Numbered from the stretch's first letter, positions 43,611 to 53,832 are shown. The stretch: DNA of 64,000 nucleotides from Flavobacteriia bacterium (GCA_009924735.1 RFQZ01000001.1:62001-126000), one strand, 5' to 3'. Notes: generated by a model not told the origin, from the letters alone. A program made the numbers and translations.

Positions 43611-44692
43611 TACAAGAAAAGAGAAGGGTTTTTTTCTTGCATTTGCTTGAGGTATTTTTTGAGGTCCTGCTCTTTGTCTTTTCGAAGGATCATGAGCATG
43701 CCATCGGATTCAACTACAATCGTATCTTGGATGCCATCGAGCAATACCACTTTATCTTTTGGCAAATGAATAAGGCAATTGTTTGTATCGAACATAAACA
43801 CATGGTCACCTACAATGGCATTTTGGTTTTCATCCAACTTCATGTGGTCGATCAAACTTCCCCAAGTACCCAAATCGCTCCAATCAAAATCTGAAAGTAC
43901 GACGGAGACGTTTTTCGCATGTTCCATTACGGCAAAATCGATGGATATGTCTTCACACGCCGCAAAGGCATTTTTCATGAAGCCTATCTCTGCCTCTGAA
44001 TTGTACACTTGGGTATTTTTACAAAATACATCGAACAAATCGGGTTGAAACGAATGCAATGCATTGAGAATGGTTTCGGCTTTCCAAATGAAAATACCGG
44101 AATTCCAGACATAATTTCCAGCCGCGACGAATGCTTTGGCGGTTTCTAAATCTGGTTTTTCACAAAAACGATTCACCGCATGCACATCACCCGCGGTTAC
44201 TTGATCTGCAGTAAATTCTATGTATCCATAGCCCGTATCGGGTCTTGAAGGTTGGATTCCTAAGGTAACCAATTGTCCTTTTTCGGATTCATTGAGCGCA
44301 ACATCCACCAAGGATTTAAAACGTTCGATTTGCACAATTAAATGATCAGAAGGCGAAATCACGAGGTTTGCCTGAGGGTTTAAATCATAAATCTTTGCAG
44401 CGGCAAAGGCAATGCAAGGAGCTGTATTTTTTCTTTCCGGTTCGCAAATTACCTGAAGGGCGGTCAATTCGGGCAATTGTTCCAACACCAAGTCTAGGTA
44501 AGATTCATTGGTAAGCACATAGATGTTCGACACCTCAGAGATTTTTTCCATTCTTTCGAAGGTGAGCCTCAATAAGGACTTCCCGATGCCGAGGACATCT
44601 AAAAACTGTTTGGGCTTATGTTGGGTAGACATCGGCCAAAAACGGCTACCTACCCCACCGGCCATGATTAAACTATAGGTATTCTTCATCAT
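43610..44692 (-). CDS. Mannose-1-phosphate guanylyltransferase
   Basis: YSLIMAGGVGSRFWPMSTQHKPKQFLDVLGIGKSLLRLTFER...PSDHLI...NRFCEKPDLETAKAFVAAGNYVWNSGIFIW. Confidence 0.95.
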   Translation of the reverse strand: MMKNTYSLIMAGGVGSRFWPMSTQHKPKQFLDVLGIGKSLLRLTFERMEKISEVSNIYVLTNESYLDLVLEQLPELTALQVICEPERKNTAPCIAFAAAKIYDLNPQANLVISPSDHLIVQIERFKSLVDVALNESEKGQLVTLGIQPSRPDTGYGYIEFTADQVTAGDVHAVNRFCEKPDLETAKAFVAAGNYVWNSGIFIWKAETILNALHSFQPDLFDVFCKNTQVYNSEAEIGFMKNAFAACEDISIDFAVMEHAKNVSVVLSDFDWSDLGTWGSLIDHMKLDENQNAIVGDHVFMFDTNNCLIHLPKDKVVLLDGIQDTIVVESDGMLMILRKDKEQDLKKYLKQMQEKNPSLFL

Positions 44693-45314
44693 CGTCTAAT
44701 TTTATTACGGTTGCCAATACGTGGACCAAATAGACCTTTCCGGTTGAGACTTCGGTGCATTCATACCTGGTTCGCCGTTTGTTCCCCTTTTCAAAAGCTT
44801 TGTTATTGAGCACAAATTTACTGCTTTTTGGTAGTTTTTCGAGTATCACCTGCCCATGAATGGGTTGATCATACGCTTGTAATATCCTACTCAAGTCTAC
44901 GTCGGTGCAAGAAGAAGCTTTGAGTTCATAATGCGACTTTTTTAAACTTGCATTCAATTCCTTAGGCAATTCCGGGTGGTCTAGGATCAAGTCTATTAAG
45001 GTTCGGTAAGCCAATTTCCATTCAATTCCATGCGGCGCCACTTTCGTTCCGTACTTCACAAAGGTATGGTAGTGAGCAAATTCGTGTAAGGTGGTGAGTA
45101 AAAAGGCATAGGGATTCAAATCTCCGTTTACGGTAATCTGAGGTTTCCCTTCCGTTCCCCGCACCCGAAAATCTCCCCATTTGGTTTTTCTCCCTTTTAC
45201 GATTTTAAAATGAACATTGGATTCAAGCAACAATTGAGAAATCACCCCTGTAAATGCAATGGGTATGTATTTTTCAAAGACATCTTGATATTTTGCTGCT
45301 TTATTCTGAATCAT
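44673..45314 (-). CDS. SprT-like zinc metalloprotein (internal start MIQNKAAKYQ)
   Basis: HEFAHYHTFVKYG HExxH; the longer ORF start would overlap the divergent MlaE gene. Confidence 0.85.
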   Translation of the reverse strand: MIQNKAAKYQDVFEKYIPIAFTGVISQLLLESNVHFKIVKGRKTKWGDFRVRGTEGKPQITVNGDLNPYAFLLTTLHEFAHYHTFVKYGTKVAPHGIEWKLAYRTLIDLILDHPELPKELNASLKKSHYELKASSCTDVDLSRILQAYDQPIHGQVILEKLPKSSKFVLNNKAFEKGNKRRTRYECTEVSTGKVYLVHVLATVIKLDDDEEYL

Positions 45315-45344
45315 TGTCAAAGATAGGAATCCCGTCGCTTGTAG

Positions 45345-46121
45345 ATGGTGTCTGTAAAAATTAATACTAACTTTAACCACGTGAAAATGATTAAAAATAT
45401 TGGGATTTATTTCCTCATGATGGGATGGGTGCTTCGTCGTCCTAGAAAATTCGGGATTTTCTGGAAGATGCTTATGAGTGAAGTTCATTTAATTGGCATC
45501 AACTCAATTCCCATTGTGGCATTGATGTCGACCTTTATGGGAGCGGTCATTTCACTTCAAACGGCTTCGAACATGGACAGCCCATTGTTGCCAGATTACA
45601 CCGTAGGGTACATCACCCAATCCAGTGTGATTTTGGAATTTTCACCCACCATCATTTCGCTTATTTTGGCAGGTAAGGTTGGGTCCAACATCGCCTCTGA
45701 AATAGGAACGATGCGCATCACCGAACAGATTGATGCCTTAGAAATCATGGGCGTAAATTCCTTGAATCATTTGATATTGCCTAAAATTGTGGCCTCCATT
45801 TTATACTTCCCCATCTTGGTGATTTTTTCAATGTTTCTTGGCATGTTTGGTGGTTACATCGCGTTGATAGTTTCAAATTTAACAAATACTGAAACCTATG
45901 TTTTGGGATTAAGGTCCTGGTTTGAAGTCTCTAATGTTTGGTATGCACTCACCAAAACCGTAGCTTTTGGATTCATCATCGTTTCCATTTCTTCGTTTTA
46001 TGGATATTATGTTAAAGGAGGTTCTTTGGATGTTGGACGTGCCTCGACCAAAGCCGTCGTAATCAGCAGCGTGGTAATCCTAATCGCGAATTTTATCATT
46101 ACGAAATTGATGCTTCTATAA
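45345..46121 (+). CDS. MlaE-type ABC transporter permease (start may be 45387, MIKNIGIYF)
   Basis: IPIVALMSTFMGAVISLQTA...GKVGSNIASEIGTMRITEQIDALEIMGVNSLNHLILPKIVAS. Confidence 0.93.
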   Translation: MVSVKINTNFNHVKMIKNIGIYFLMMGWVLRRPRKFGIFWKMLMSEVHLIGINSIPIVALMSTFMGAVISLQTASNMDSPLLPDYTVGYITQSSVILEFSPTIISLILAGKVGSNIASEIGTMRITEQIDALEIMGVNSLNHLILPKIVASILYFPILVIFSMFLGMFGGYIALIVSNLTNTETYVLGLRSWFEVSNVWYALTKTVAFGFIIVSISSFYGYYVKGGSLDVGRASTKAVVISSVVILIANFIITKLMLL

Positions 46122-46122
46122 A

Positions 46123-46890
46123 ATGATTACGGTACAAAACATCAACAAGTCCTTTGGTAAACAGCAAGTTTTGTTTGACATAAACGCGCAGTTTGAAACG
46201 GGGAAAATCAATTTAATCATTGGACAATCTGGACAAGGAAAATCGGTTTTGGCGAAATGCATGGTTGGACTTCACGAAGTAGATTCAGGCAACATCCTTT
46301 TTGACGGCAGGAATTTTTCGGAAATGAATTTGACGGATCGAAGTGAGATACGACAAGAAATTGGAATGTTGTTTCAGGGCAGCGCTTTGTTCGACTCCTT
46401 GACCGTGGAGGAAAATGTAGGATTCCCTTTGACGATGTTTAAAAACTTAACCAAAAAAGAGCTAAGCCATCGCGTAGACTTCTGTTTGGAACGTGTAAAC
46501 CTCGCCGGTAAAAACAAACTTTATCCTTCGGAATGTTCCGGGGGTATGCAAAAACGCGTAGGCATTGCACGTGCCATCGCCATGAATCCAAAGTACTTGT
46601 TTTGCGATGAACCAAATTCAGGATTAGACCCCAAAACATCCATCTTAATAGACGCGCTGATCAAAGACATTACCTATGAATATGGCATGACCACCGTAGT
46701 GATTACCCATGACATGAACAGTGTAATGGAAATTGGTGACAACATACTTTTCATTTACCAAGGTCAAAACTGGTGGAGCGGTGATAAAAACAGCATCATT
46801 ACCACCGACAATCCAGAAATTGTCAACTTCGTTTACGCTTCGGAGTTCATGAAAGAGATTCGTCATTCCTTGAAAGCGCAAATTCGCTAG
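46123..46890 (+). CDS. MlaF-type ABC transporter ATP-binding protein
   Basis: LIIGQSGQGKSVLAKCMVGL...LYPSECSGGMQKRVGIARAIAMNPKYLFCDEPNSGLDP. Confidence 0.95.
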   Translation: MITVQNINKSFGKQQVLFDINAQFETGKINLIIGQSGQGKSVLAKCMVGLHEVDSGNILFDGRNFSEMNLTDRSEIRQEIGMLFQGSALFDSLTVEENVGFPLTMFKNLTKKELSHRVDFCLERVNLAGKNKLYPSECSGGMQKRVGIARAIAMNPKYLFCDEPNSGLDPKTSILIDALIKDITYEYGMTTVVITHDMNSVMEIGDNILFIYQGQNWWSGDKNSIITTDNPEIVNFVYASEFMKEIRHSLKAQIR

Positions 46891-46939
46891 CATTCAAATG
46901 CGTTCCGCAGGATTATACAAGCAAATCCTCCTCAACGGG

Positions 46940-46970
46940 TTTGCTACTTTTCATTTCTTTTGTATCTTTG
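46940..46970 (+). promoter_or_regulatory. Bacteroidetes-type promoter for tRNA-Leu
   Basis: TTTG (46940-46943), N19, TATCTTTG (46963-46970). Confidence 0.6.
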
Positions 46971-47009
46971 CCATCCAATTTAGCTCAAAGGAGATAAATA
47001 TTGTGACAT

Positions 47010-47094
47010 GCGGATGTGGTGAAATTGGTAGACACGCTAGACTTAGGATCTAGTGCCGAGAGGTATGCGGGTTCGAGTCCCTCCATCCGCACCA
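47010..47094 (+). tRNA. tRNA-Leu (anticodon UAG)
   Basis: Acceptor GCGGATG/CATCCGC, anticodon loop CTTAGGA in CTAGA/TCTAG stem, long variable arm, GGTTCGAGTCC T-arm, encoded CCA. Confidence 0.97.
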
Positions 47095-47096
47095 AC

Positions 47097-47130
47097 AAGG
47101 TCTCGTTAAAATAGCGGGGCCTTTTTTTTT
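47097..47130 (+). terminator. Terminator-like hairpin after tRNA-Leu
   Basis: AAGGTCTCG ... CGGGGCCTT followed by T8. Confidence 0.65.
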
Positions 47131-47151
47131 GAAAATTTTATTGAAAAAACT

Positions 47152-48504
47152 ATGCAAGTAAGTAGACAAAACCTTGATGCACAAAACGCATTGTTAAAAG
47201 TTGAAATCGAAAACAAGGATTACGCAGAAAAAGTGCAAAAATCGCTTGACAAACACAGAAAAACAGCAAAAATACCAGGTTTTCGTCCCGGAACCGTTCC
47301 CTTAAGCCTCATTCAAAAAAAATACGGAAAGGCCGTACTCGCGGAGGAGCTCAACAAACTTTCAAACGAAGGGGTATCGAACTTCATACGTCAAAACAAC
47401 ATTGAGATCCTTGGTCACCCGATTCCCAAAATGGACGCCGATGTCGTTGGAGACTTCGACCGTCCAGATCAATTTGAATTTATCTTCGAAATTGGTTTGG
47501 TGCCCACTTTTGATTATCACTCTGTGTTGAAGGAAGGCATTGAATACAATACCGTTCGCGTGGATGACAACCTTGTTACCCAACAAATTGAGGACATCCA
47601 ACGACGCTATGGAAAACTCGTCAACGCTGAACATGCCGAAGCAAAAGACATGGTTTTAGGTCAGTTGGTTGAATTAAACGAGGATGGTACAGTCAAAGAA
47701 AATGGTGTAAAACACAATACCACGGTGAGCTTGGAATACCTTGACAATCCAAAAGGAATCGAAGTGTTGCTTGGAAAGAAAAAGGAGGATGTCGTACGTT
47801 TAGACCCTGATTGGGTATCGAAAAATGAAGAAGACAAAATTTCTTTACTGGGCATCAAAGCCGAAGACCTTCCCAATGTTGGCAATTCTTTTCAATTCAC
47901 AGTTACCGAAGTAAAACGAATGGAAAAAGCCGAGATGAATGAAGAATTATTCGCGAAGCTTTTTAGAGAAGGAGAAATTACGGACGAAACAGGTCTCAGG
48001 GCGCGGGTACACAAAGACCTTGAGCAAATGTTCGAGCAAGATGCGGACCGTTTGCTTACGCGAAAAGCCTATGATTTATTGGTGGAAAAAGTAGAAATGA
48101 ATTTTCCAGAAACTTTTTTGAAGAAATGGATAAAAATGAGTTCGGAGAATCCAATCTCAGATGAAGACCTCAACAAAGAATTTGATGGCTATTTGAAATC
48201 ACTCAAGTGGCAAATGATCCAAACCCGGATTTTTAAGGATGCAGAAATCAGAATTTCCAACGAAGAAGTAATCACATTTACCAAAGGATTGATGTTGAAC
48301 AACTACGCGCAGTATGGAATTCCTGCACCTGAAGATGCTGAATTGGAAGCGTCTGCAAGGAACATGCTTAGCAACAAAGAACAAGCAAATGGGATTTATG
48401 ATCAATTGGCTGAACAAAAATTAACCTCTTTTTTCAAGTCCAACATGAGCCTAAAAATGAAACCCTTAACCTACGAGGTGTTTGTTCAAGAACTCAAAAA
48501 ATAA
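47152..48504 (+). CDS. tig: Trigger factor
   Basis: KHRKTAKIPGFRPGTVPLSLIQKKYGKAVLAEELNKL; FKBP-like middle and C-terminal chaperone regions. Confidence 0.93.
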   Translation: MQVSRQNLDAQNALLKVEIENKDYAEKVQKSLDKHRKTAKIPGFRPGTVPLSLIQKKYGKAVLAEELNKLSNEGVSNFIRQNNIEILGHPIPKMDADVVGDFDRPDQFEFIFEIGLVPTFDYHSVLKEGIEYNTVRVDDNLVTQQIEDIQRRYGKLVNAEHAEAKDMVLGQLVELNEDGTVKENGVKHNTTVSLEYLDNPKGIEVLLGKKKEDVVRLDPDWVSKNEEDKISLLGIKAEDLPNVGNSFQFTVTEVKRMEKAEMNEELFAKLFREGEITDETGLRARVHKDLEQMFEQDADRLLTRKAYDLLVEKVEMNFPETFLKKWIKMSSENPISDEDLNKEFDGYLKSLKWQMIQTRIFKDAEIRISNEEVITFTKGLMLNNYAQYGIPAPEDAELEASARNMLSNKEQANGIYDQLAEQKLTSFFKSNMSLKMKPLTYEVFVQELKK

Positions 48505-49428
48505 TTATTTCCAATCCAATAGCTGAAGAGGTCCTGTCGCTTTTTGCGTGGCGTATTTCAATTGAATTTCCCTAAGGATGATTTGAATGCTAGTTGTTTT
48601 GTGTGTCTTGTGGGCAAAAACCCCTAAGATTTCCCTGGCAGGCATCCCATAGTTTGATTGTAGGCTTTTCAACTTCCCTGCATCCATTTTTGGCGATGCG
48701 TAGTTGGCAGGAATTAGGGTGTATCCTCCGTTGATGTTGACCATGTCGACCAATATCTCTAAACTTCCCCCAATGTAATCCCACTCGATGGGGTCGACGG
48801 CATCTTTGAGGTTACAAAAATTGACCATTTGTGTACGCAAACAATTCCCTTTGCTCAACAACCACGGCTGTAAATTCGTGAGCGACTCTATGGCTATTTC
48901 ACCCGTTGAATCTTCATTCGTGTAAATTTTGATTTCCTCTTGGTACAAGGGAATGCTGCGGTGCCGAGGGTCCGAATAAGGCCCAGCGAAAATCGCCAAA
49001 TCTACCTTATTTGTTTCCAGTGCCAAAAGCAGTTCTTCGGTACGGTATTCCATGAAAAGCAATTTTGCATTGGGCAATGCCTTTCGCAATCCCAAAAAAA
49101 CATCCGATAACAAATAGACCGCAATGGTGGGAATGACCCCAATCCTGATTTCTTCGAAAACCTTTCCCGACATTTTTTCATTCAATTGGGTTATTTTGTC
49201 GTTTTCATTCAGGATTTCACGCAAAATCGGAATGACGGATTGACCATATGGCGTAAGGGTAAGGGGTTGTGTCACACGGTCAAAAACAGGATGTCCCAAT
49301 TGTTCTTCGGCCTTTTTTACTTGCATGGATAAGGTAGGTTGGGTGACAAAACACCTTTCACTCGCACGTAAAAATTGCAGTTCCTCACTTAACACTACCA
49401 GGTAGCGCATCTGTTGTAAAGAAATCAT
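48505..49428 (-). CDS. LysR-family regulator, OxyR-like
   Basis: MISLQQMRYLVVLSEELQFLRASERCFVTQPTLSMQVKKAEEQLG; divergent from a peroxiredoxin. Confidence 0.92.
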   Translation of the reverse strand: MISLQQMRYLVVLSEELQFLRASERCFVTQPTLSMQVKKAEEQLGHPVFDRVTQPLTLTPYGQSVIPILREILNENDKITQLNEKMSGKVFEEIRIGVIPTIAVYLLSDVFLGLRKALPNAKLLFMEYRTEELLLALETNKVDLAIFAGPYSDPRHRSIPLYQEEIKIYTNEDSTGEIAIESLTNLQPWLLSKGNCLRTQMVNFCNLKDAVDPIEWDYIGGSLEILVDMVNINGGYTLIPANYASPKMDAGKLKSLQSNYGMPAREILGVFAHKTHKTTSIQIILREIQLKYATQKATGPLQLLDWK

Positions 49429-49544
49429 ATTGATAATTTTGATTCAAATATAAAAAGTATTGATTAATTCTATAGCGCTTTGCGTATAAATTTGCTGGCC
49501 GTAAAGAAATGAACAAGAGACTTTGAAATTTTGTTTTTAATTCA

Positions 49545-49572
49545 TTGCGTGTGGGATTGTTTCCTACTTTTG
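49545..49572 (+). promoter_or_regulatory. Bacteroidetes-type promoter for peroxiredoxin
   Basis: TTG (49545-49547), N17, TACTTTTG (49565-49572). Confidence 0.6.
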
Positions 49573-49598
49573 TTTCGTAACCTTAAAAATCAAATAAA

Positions 49599-50231
49599 AT
49601 GTCAACATTAGTTGGAAAAAAAGCTCCGTCTTTCAAAGCATCGGCGGTCGTTAATGGGGGAGAAATCGTAAATGATTTTTCATTGGACCAATTTATTGGT
49701 AAGAACCATGTATTGTTCTTCTTTTACCCGAAAGATTTCACCTTCGTATGCCCATCTGAATTGCATGCATTTCAAGCGGTATTAGGAGATTTTGAAGCAC
49801 GTGGGGTAAAAGTTGTAGCTTGTTCTACAGACACTGAGGAGTCGCATTGGGCTTGGTTACAAACCCCTAAAAACAAAGGTGGAATTGAAGGCGTTACCTA
49901 TCCAATTGTAGCGGATACGAGCAAAACCATTTCAGAGTCCTTTGGGGTTTTGGCTGGTGAGTATGACTACGACATGGATGGAAATTTATCTGCAAATGGA
50001 CCTATGATTGCGTACAGAGGATTGTATTTAATTGACAAATCGGGTACGGTTATGCACCAATTGGTTAATTTTTTCCCATTGGGAAGAAACGTAGACGAAG
50101 CCTTAAGAATGGTGGACGCATTGCAATATTTTGAAGAACATGGTGAAGTTTGTCCTGCCAACTGGCATAAAGGGGACACTGCAATGAAAGCGACCTTTGA
50201 AGGCGTTGCAGACTACCTTACAAATCATTAA
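49599..50231 (+). CDS. Typical 2-Cys peroxiredoxin (AhpC/TSA)
   Basis: FFYPKDFTFVCPSELHAFQ; C-terminal EHGEVCPANWHKG. Confidence 0.96.
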   Translation: MSTLVGKKAPSFKASAVVNGGEIVNDFSLDQFIGKNHVLFFFYPKDFTFVCPSELHAFQAVLGDFEARGVKVVACSTDTEESHWAWLQTPKNKGGIEGVTYPIVADTSKTISESFGVLAGEYDYDMDGNLSANGPMIAYRGLYLIDKSGTVMHQLVNFFPLGRNVDEALRMVDALQYFEEHGEVCPANWHKGDTAMKATFEGVADYLTNH

Positions 50232-50241
50232 TCAAAGATTT

Positions 50242-50268
50242 AAAAGCCACCTTAGGGTGGCTTTTTTT
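50242..50268 (+). terminator. Terminator after peroxiredoxin
   Basis: AAAAGCCACC-TTAG-GGTGGCTTTTTTT. Confidence 0.85.
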
Positions 50269-50371
50269 ATGCATTCAACTTTCAATAACAATTCAGTGTG
50301 GAAATCTAAAGCGATACCCTTGAATACATTTACAAGCAAAGAATTAATTTTAGCCTGAAAAATTTTTTTAC

Positions 50372-51127
50372 ATGAAAAATAAAATGAAGATATTCTTTAC
50401 CTCATTGTTCCTCCTTGCGAGCAGTGTGTACATTTTTGCCCAAGGAAGTTTTGGGGGAGACAGCGCGACGGCAGGTACGGAAGCGACTGCGGAAAAAGTA
50501 CAGAAAGTTGCGGAGGTTTCTGCATTCAGCTTCTTAATGAAAGGCGGCGTATTCTTGATTCCCATCATTCTATTGTTGTTTTATACCTTGTATGTCATCA
50601 TTGAACGATCCCTATACCTTCGTCGTGTGACTAAATTTGATTCAAAAATCATGGACAGCATCCGCCCCCACATGCTCAAAGGAAATTTTAAGGATGCCCT
50701 GGGAACGATTCAAAGCAATGACACTGCCTATGGGAATGTACTTAAGGAAGGATTGGCCTGTATCGATTCAGACAAAAAAGCATCGGAAGTAGAGTCCAAC
50801 ATGGACAAAGTCGCAAACATTGAGATTGGTAAAATGGAGAAAAACATGGGCAGCTTGGGACTGATTGCGGGCATTGCACCCACCGTTGGTTTCATCGGTA
50901 CCATTTCAGGGGTTATTAAAATCTTCTATTCCATTTCCATCACAGAAAACGTTTCCATTGGTAACATTTCCGGAGGTCTTTACGAAAAAATGATTTCTTC
51001 TGGAGCAGGTTTGATCGTAGGTATTATTGCGTATGCAGGTTATCACATCCTTAACGCCGTAATTGATGCCTATGCTTTACGCATTCAACAAGTGAACTTG
51101 GAATTCATCAAATCTACACAACCCTAG
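50372..51127 (+). CDS. MotA/TolQ/ExbB proton channel family protein
   Basis: NMGSLGLIAGIAPTVGFIGTISGVIKIFYSIS...GGLYEKMISSGAGLIVGIIAY. Confidence 0.94.
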   Translation: MKNKMKIFFTSLFLLASSVYIFAQGSFGGDSATAGTEATAEKVQKVAEVSAFSFLMKGGVFLIPIILLLFYTLYVIIERSLYLRRVTKFDSKIMDSIRPHMLKGNFKDALGTIQSNDTAYGNVLKEGLACIDSDKKASEVESNMDKVANIEIGKMEKNMGSLGLIAGIAPTVGFIGTISGVIKIFYSISITENVSIGNISGGLYEKMISSGAGLIVGIIAYAGYHILNAVIDAYALRIQQVNLEFIKSTQP

Positions 51128-51130
51128 GTT

Positions 51131-51529
51131 ATGGCCATCAAGCGAAATAAACGTTTTCACATCGAGGTTGCTACCAGTGCCTTGAGTGACATCATGTTCT
51201 TTTTATTGCTATTTTTCTTGATCATATCCACCTTGGCAAATCCCAATGTTATCAAGGTGCCATTGCCAGAATCCAAAACAACCACCAAGACGAATAAGCA
51301 ACATTTAACGCTTACGGTTACCCAAGACAAACATTATTTTCTCGACAAGCAAGAAGTACAATTCTCGGAACTTGAATCCATGTTGGTAAGCAAGACCAAT
51401 GAATTAAACGACAAAACGGTGATTTTACGCATCCCTTTTGATTCTGATGTACAAGAATTGGTCGATTTACTCCGCATTGGAATGGACAACAATCTTAAAG
51501 TTATCATTGCCACCAAAGGCGATAATTAA
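51131..51529 (+). CDS. ExbD/TolR family protein
   Basis: ALSDIMFFLLLFFLIISTLANPNVIKVPLPES. Confidence 0.93.
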   Translation: MAIKRNKRFHIEVATSALSDIMFFLLLFFLIISTLANPNVIKVPLPESKTTTKTNKQHLTLTVTQDKHYFLDKQEVQFSELESMLVSKTNELNDKTVILRIPFDSDVQELVDLLRIGMDNNLKVIIATKGDN

Positions 51530-51540
51530 TTTTCAAAGAT

Positions 51541-52242
51541 TCAGTAGACAAAATCCACAAAAAAGTAACATACGCCATTATCATAGATAACACAAGTGGC
51601 AGCAATGGTATTTGAATCATAACCCTTTTCAAGGAAGAAGGTATTGTGTAACAAACTTCTTTGGGTACATCGGTGCATAAATGATGATTCCCAACACGTG
51701 ATCATATGATCCGCCAACTCCTCATAGGTTTCAAATTTATAGGTAGTGTACCCTCCATTTTCAGTTAAGGTTAAACGAAATCCTTTTTTCTTCGTGGGAT
51801 AAACTTCATCTAAAAACATAAATTGATTTGTATCATTGGCCCACCAAGGTCTTCTGTCGACATGAAAGAGCCTCCTTTGATTTACATTCTGCAATGTATT
51901 TGGTAAAACAACTGAATCATATAAAGTTTGAGACCACGTAAGTTTCATTAATGGATGATTGTTAACCAGTGAAGGCCAGGCGACCTCTAAGTCCTTACCG
52001 TAACCGGTTTGCGTAATTGTGTCGCGAAAATAATTGAGTTTTTCAAACAACATTTTCGAAGCTGTTTTTGTATCAAAATTCTTATAATCAATTCGGGTAG
52101 GTTGGGCATGGGTTGCGGTTGCGATGAACAAGCAAAGCAGCAGTTGAATTCTATTGATTGGAATGCATTTGAACTTACTTTTGACGTCTTTCATTTTTAG
52201 CATTTTTTTTAATAGAACCCACCTGGAAAGATTTTGTAACAT
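51541..52242 (-). CDS. Secreted protein, possibly CAP (SCP)-like
   Basis: Signal-like hydrophobic stretch ending ATATHAQ; LADHMITCWESSFMHRCTQRSLL resembles the CAP domain W-x-S-x-x-H region; weak. Confidence 0.4.
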   Translation of the reverse strand: MLQNLSRWVLLKKMLKMKDVKSKFKCIPINRIQLLLCLFIATATHAQPTRIDYKNFDTKTASKMLFEKLNYFRDTITQTGYGKDLEVAWPSLVNNHPLMKLTWSQTLYDSVVLPNTLQNVNQRRLFHVDRRPWWANDTNQFMFLDEVYPTKKKGFRLTLTENGGYTTYKFETYEELADHMITCWESSFMHRCTQRSLLHNTFFLEKGYDSNTIAATCVIYDNGVCYFFVDFVY

Positions 52243-52253
52243 TTAAATCATTT

Positions 52254-52697
52254 TTGATTTTCAACCTTATGATGCGATGCTTATTACTCCAATTAATTTT
52301 GTTGTCCTGTATGAATGGCTATGGTCAACAAAAGCTCATCATTCATGTATATGAGCGTACCGAACATGTTTGTTTTCGGAAAACAACCATAGACTCAACC
52401 CTTAACGATCCTGATATCGCTTATGACTTAGATACGGCCCATACTAGATATGAAATCGACTTAGGTAAGCTCACTTCTTCCTACTACGTCAATGACGAAC
52501 TTCTGAGTGTATTGCCCATTACGCTATTTAAACCCAGTGAAAACCTATTGAAGATTTCCATTATGGAAGAAGGCTTCGATTATGGTTTATTGGTACAAAC
52601 GGATCCATTTCACGAAAATGTAACCTGGTTTTGGTTCTTGGACCATCAAACCACCGTTAAAAAAATCAGCAAGTTTTACATTGAAAAACCCTCCTAG
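52254..52697 (+). CDS. Small secreted protein of unknown function (paralog 1)
   Basis: Signal peptide ending NGYGQQK; shares the RYEIDLGK..SSYYVNDELLS..PI pattern with the next gene. Confidence 0.6.
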   Translation: MIFNLMMRCLLLQLILLSCMNGYGQQKLIIHVYERTEHVCFRKTTIDSTLNDPDIAYDLDTAHTRYEIDLGKLTSSYYVNDELLSVLPITLFKPSENLLKISIMEEGFDYGLLVQTDPFHENVTWFWFLDHQTTVKKISKFYIEKPS

Positions 52698-52714
52698 ACA
52701 ATCCGACATCACCC

Positions 52715-53179
52715 ATGACGCCATGTAGCGTTTACCCCAGACAAACAATCACTCATACCTTAACCATGAAAACACTCCTTTTGACCTTGTCGTTGTGCTT
52801 TTGCGTTCTGACCTTTTCGCAACAATTGATCATTCAAGTAGATGAGGTTCAATCGTATTACGGAGACACCACTCAGACCTTGGAGGAAGTATTGAATGGG
52901 CCGCTTCACGACGACATCCCCGTCCCCAAAAATTGTAGATATGTAATCAATACCGCTAAGCCTTCGGTAGCCTTTTACAGAGATGATGTGCTCGAAGGTT
53001 CGAGTCCAGTAAAAATTACGTATGACCAAGATTATATGGTAATTGATCTGTTAGAAATAGGATTTGACATTGGTCTCATCGTGAACCTAACCAACGAATC
53101 AATCTTACTGTACGACAATCGACCGCCTTATGTAGAGTATATGAAATTCACAAAATGCCAGATTTTAAAGTCCCCTTAA
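52715..53179 (+). CDS. Small secreted protein of unknown function (paralog 2; start probably MKTLLLTLSLCF at 52766)
   Basis: Signal peptide MKTLLLTLSLCFCVLTFSQQ; RYVINTAKPSVAFYRDDVLEGSSPV. Confidence 0.6.
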   Translation: MTPCSVYPRQTITHTLTMKTLLLTLSLCFCVLTFSQQLIIQVDEVQSYYGDTTQTLEEVLNGPLHDDIPVPKNCRYVINTAKPSVAFYRDDVLEGSSPVKITYDQDYMVIDLLEIGFDIGLIVNLTNESILLYDNRPPYVEYMKFTKCQILKSP

Positions 53180-53336
53180 TTCTCAAAGATTTATATCGAA
53201 CAAGAAGTTACAAAAAATGCCTCTCTCTCGAGAAGCATTTTAATGTGGTACCTCCAGGGCTACTCATCCGTATTTTACAAATGTGGACTAAAAACAAAAT
53301 CCTTTTATTTACAAGGTTTTATGTGGTATTTAATTT

Positions 53337-53489
53337 ATGGACTTTTGTGATGAGAAGGAGGATATTATTCTAAAAATGAGAACAGGTGATGTATGCAATA
53401 CTTGTTTAAAGAGGATAACGGACAGAGGAGTTAATGCTGGATTACTTGGGAATATATTCAACACCATGGAAAATATTCGAAAAGGGTAA
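53337..53489 (+). pseudogene. Cys-containing gene fragment ending at the IS left end
   Basis: In-frame MDFCDEKEDIILKMRTGDVCNTCLKRITDRGVNAGLLGNIFNTMENIRKG*, with the stop codon inside the IS left inverted repeat; looks like a protein C-terminus without its body. Confidence 0.4.
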
Positions 53490-53542
53490 ACTTCCCCGTT
53501 TTTCAGACAATTTAAAATCATTAAATTTAAATTGTTTTAGTT

Positions 53543-53809
53543 ATGAAAAAATCAAAATTCTCAGAAGTCCAAATCGTAAAAATTCTTAAGGAATACGATG
53601 CTGGCAAACAAACCAAGGATTTATGTCGCGAATATGGTATTTCGGCACCAACCTTTTATTCATGGAAGCAAAAATACGGTGGTATGGATGCTCAACAATT
53701 GAAAGAATTAAAGGCATTGCAAGATGAAAATGCACGATTGAAACGTATGTTTGCTGATTTGAGCCTTGATCATCGAATCTTAAAAGATATTATCGAAAAA
53801 AAGCTTTAA
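53543..53809 (+). CDS. IS3-family transposase OrfA (HTH)
   Basis: KKSKFSEVQIVKILKEYDAGKQTKDLCREYGISAPTFYSWKQKYGGM...LKRMFADLSLDHRILKDIIEKKL. Confidence 0.93.
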   Translation: MKKSKFSEVQIVKILKEYDAGKQTKDLCREYGISAPTFYSWKQKYGGMDAQQLKELKALQDENARLKRMFADLSLDHRILKDIIEKKL

Positions 53810-53832
53810 GGCTCTGTGAACGCAAGGAATTA

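Noticed and set aside
53155-53373. 72-aa plus-strand ORF
   Set aside because: Overlaps the end of the secreted paralog and the better-supported CxxC-containing fragment in another frame.
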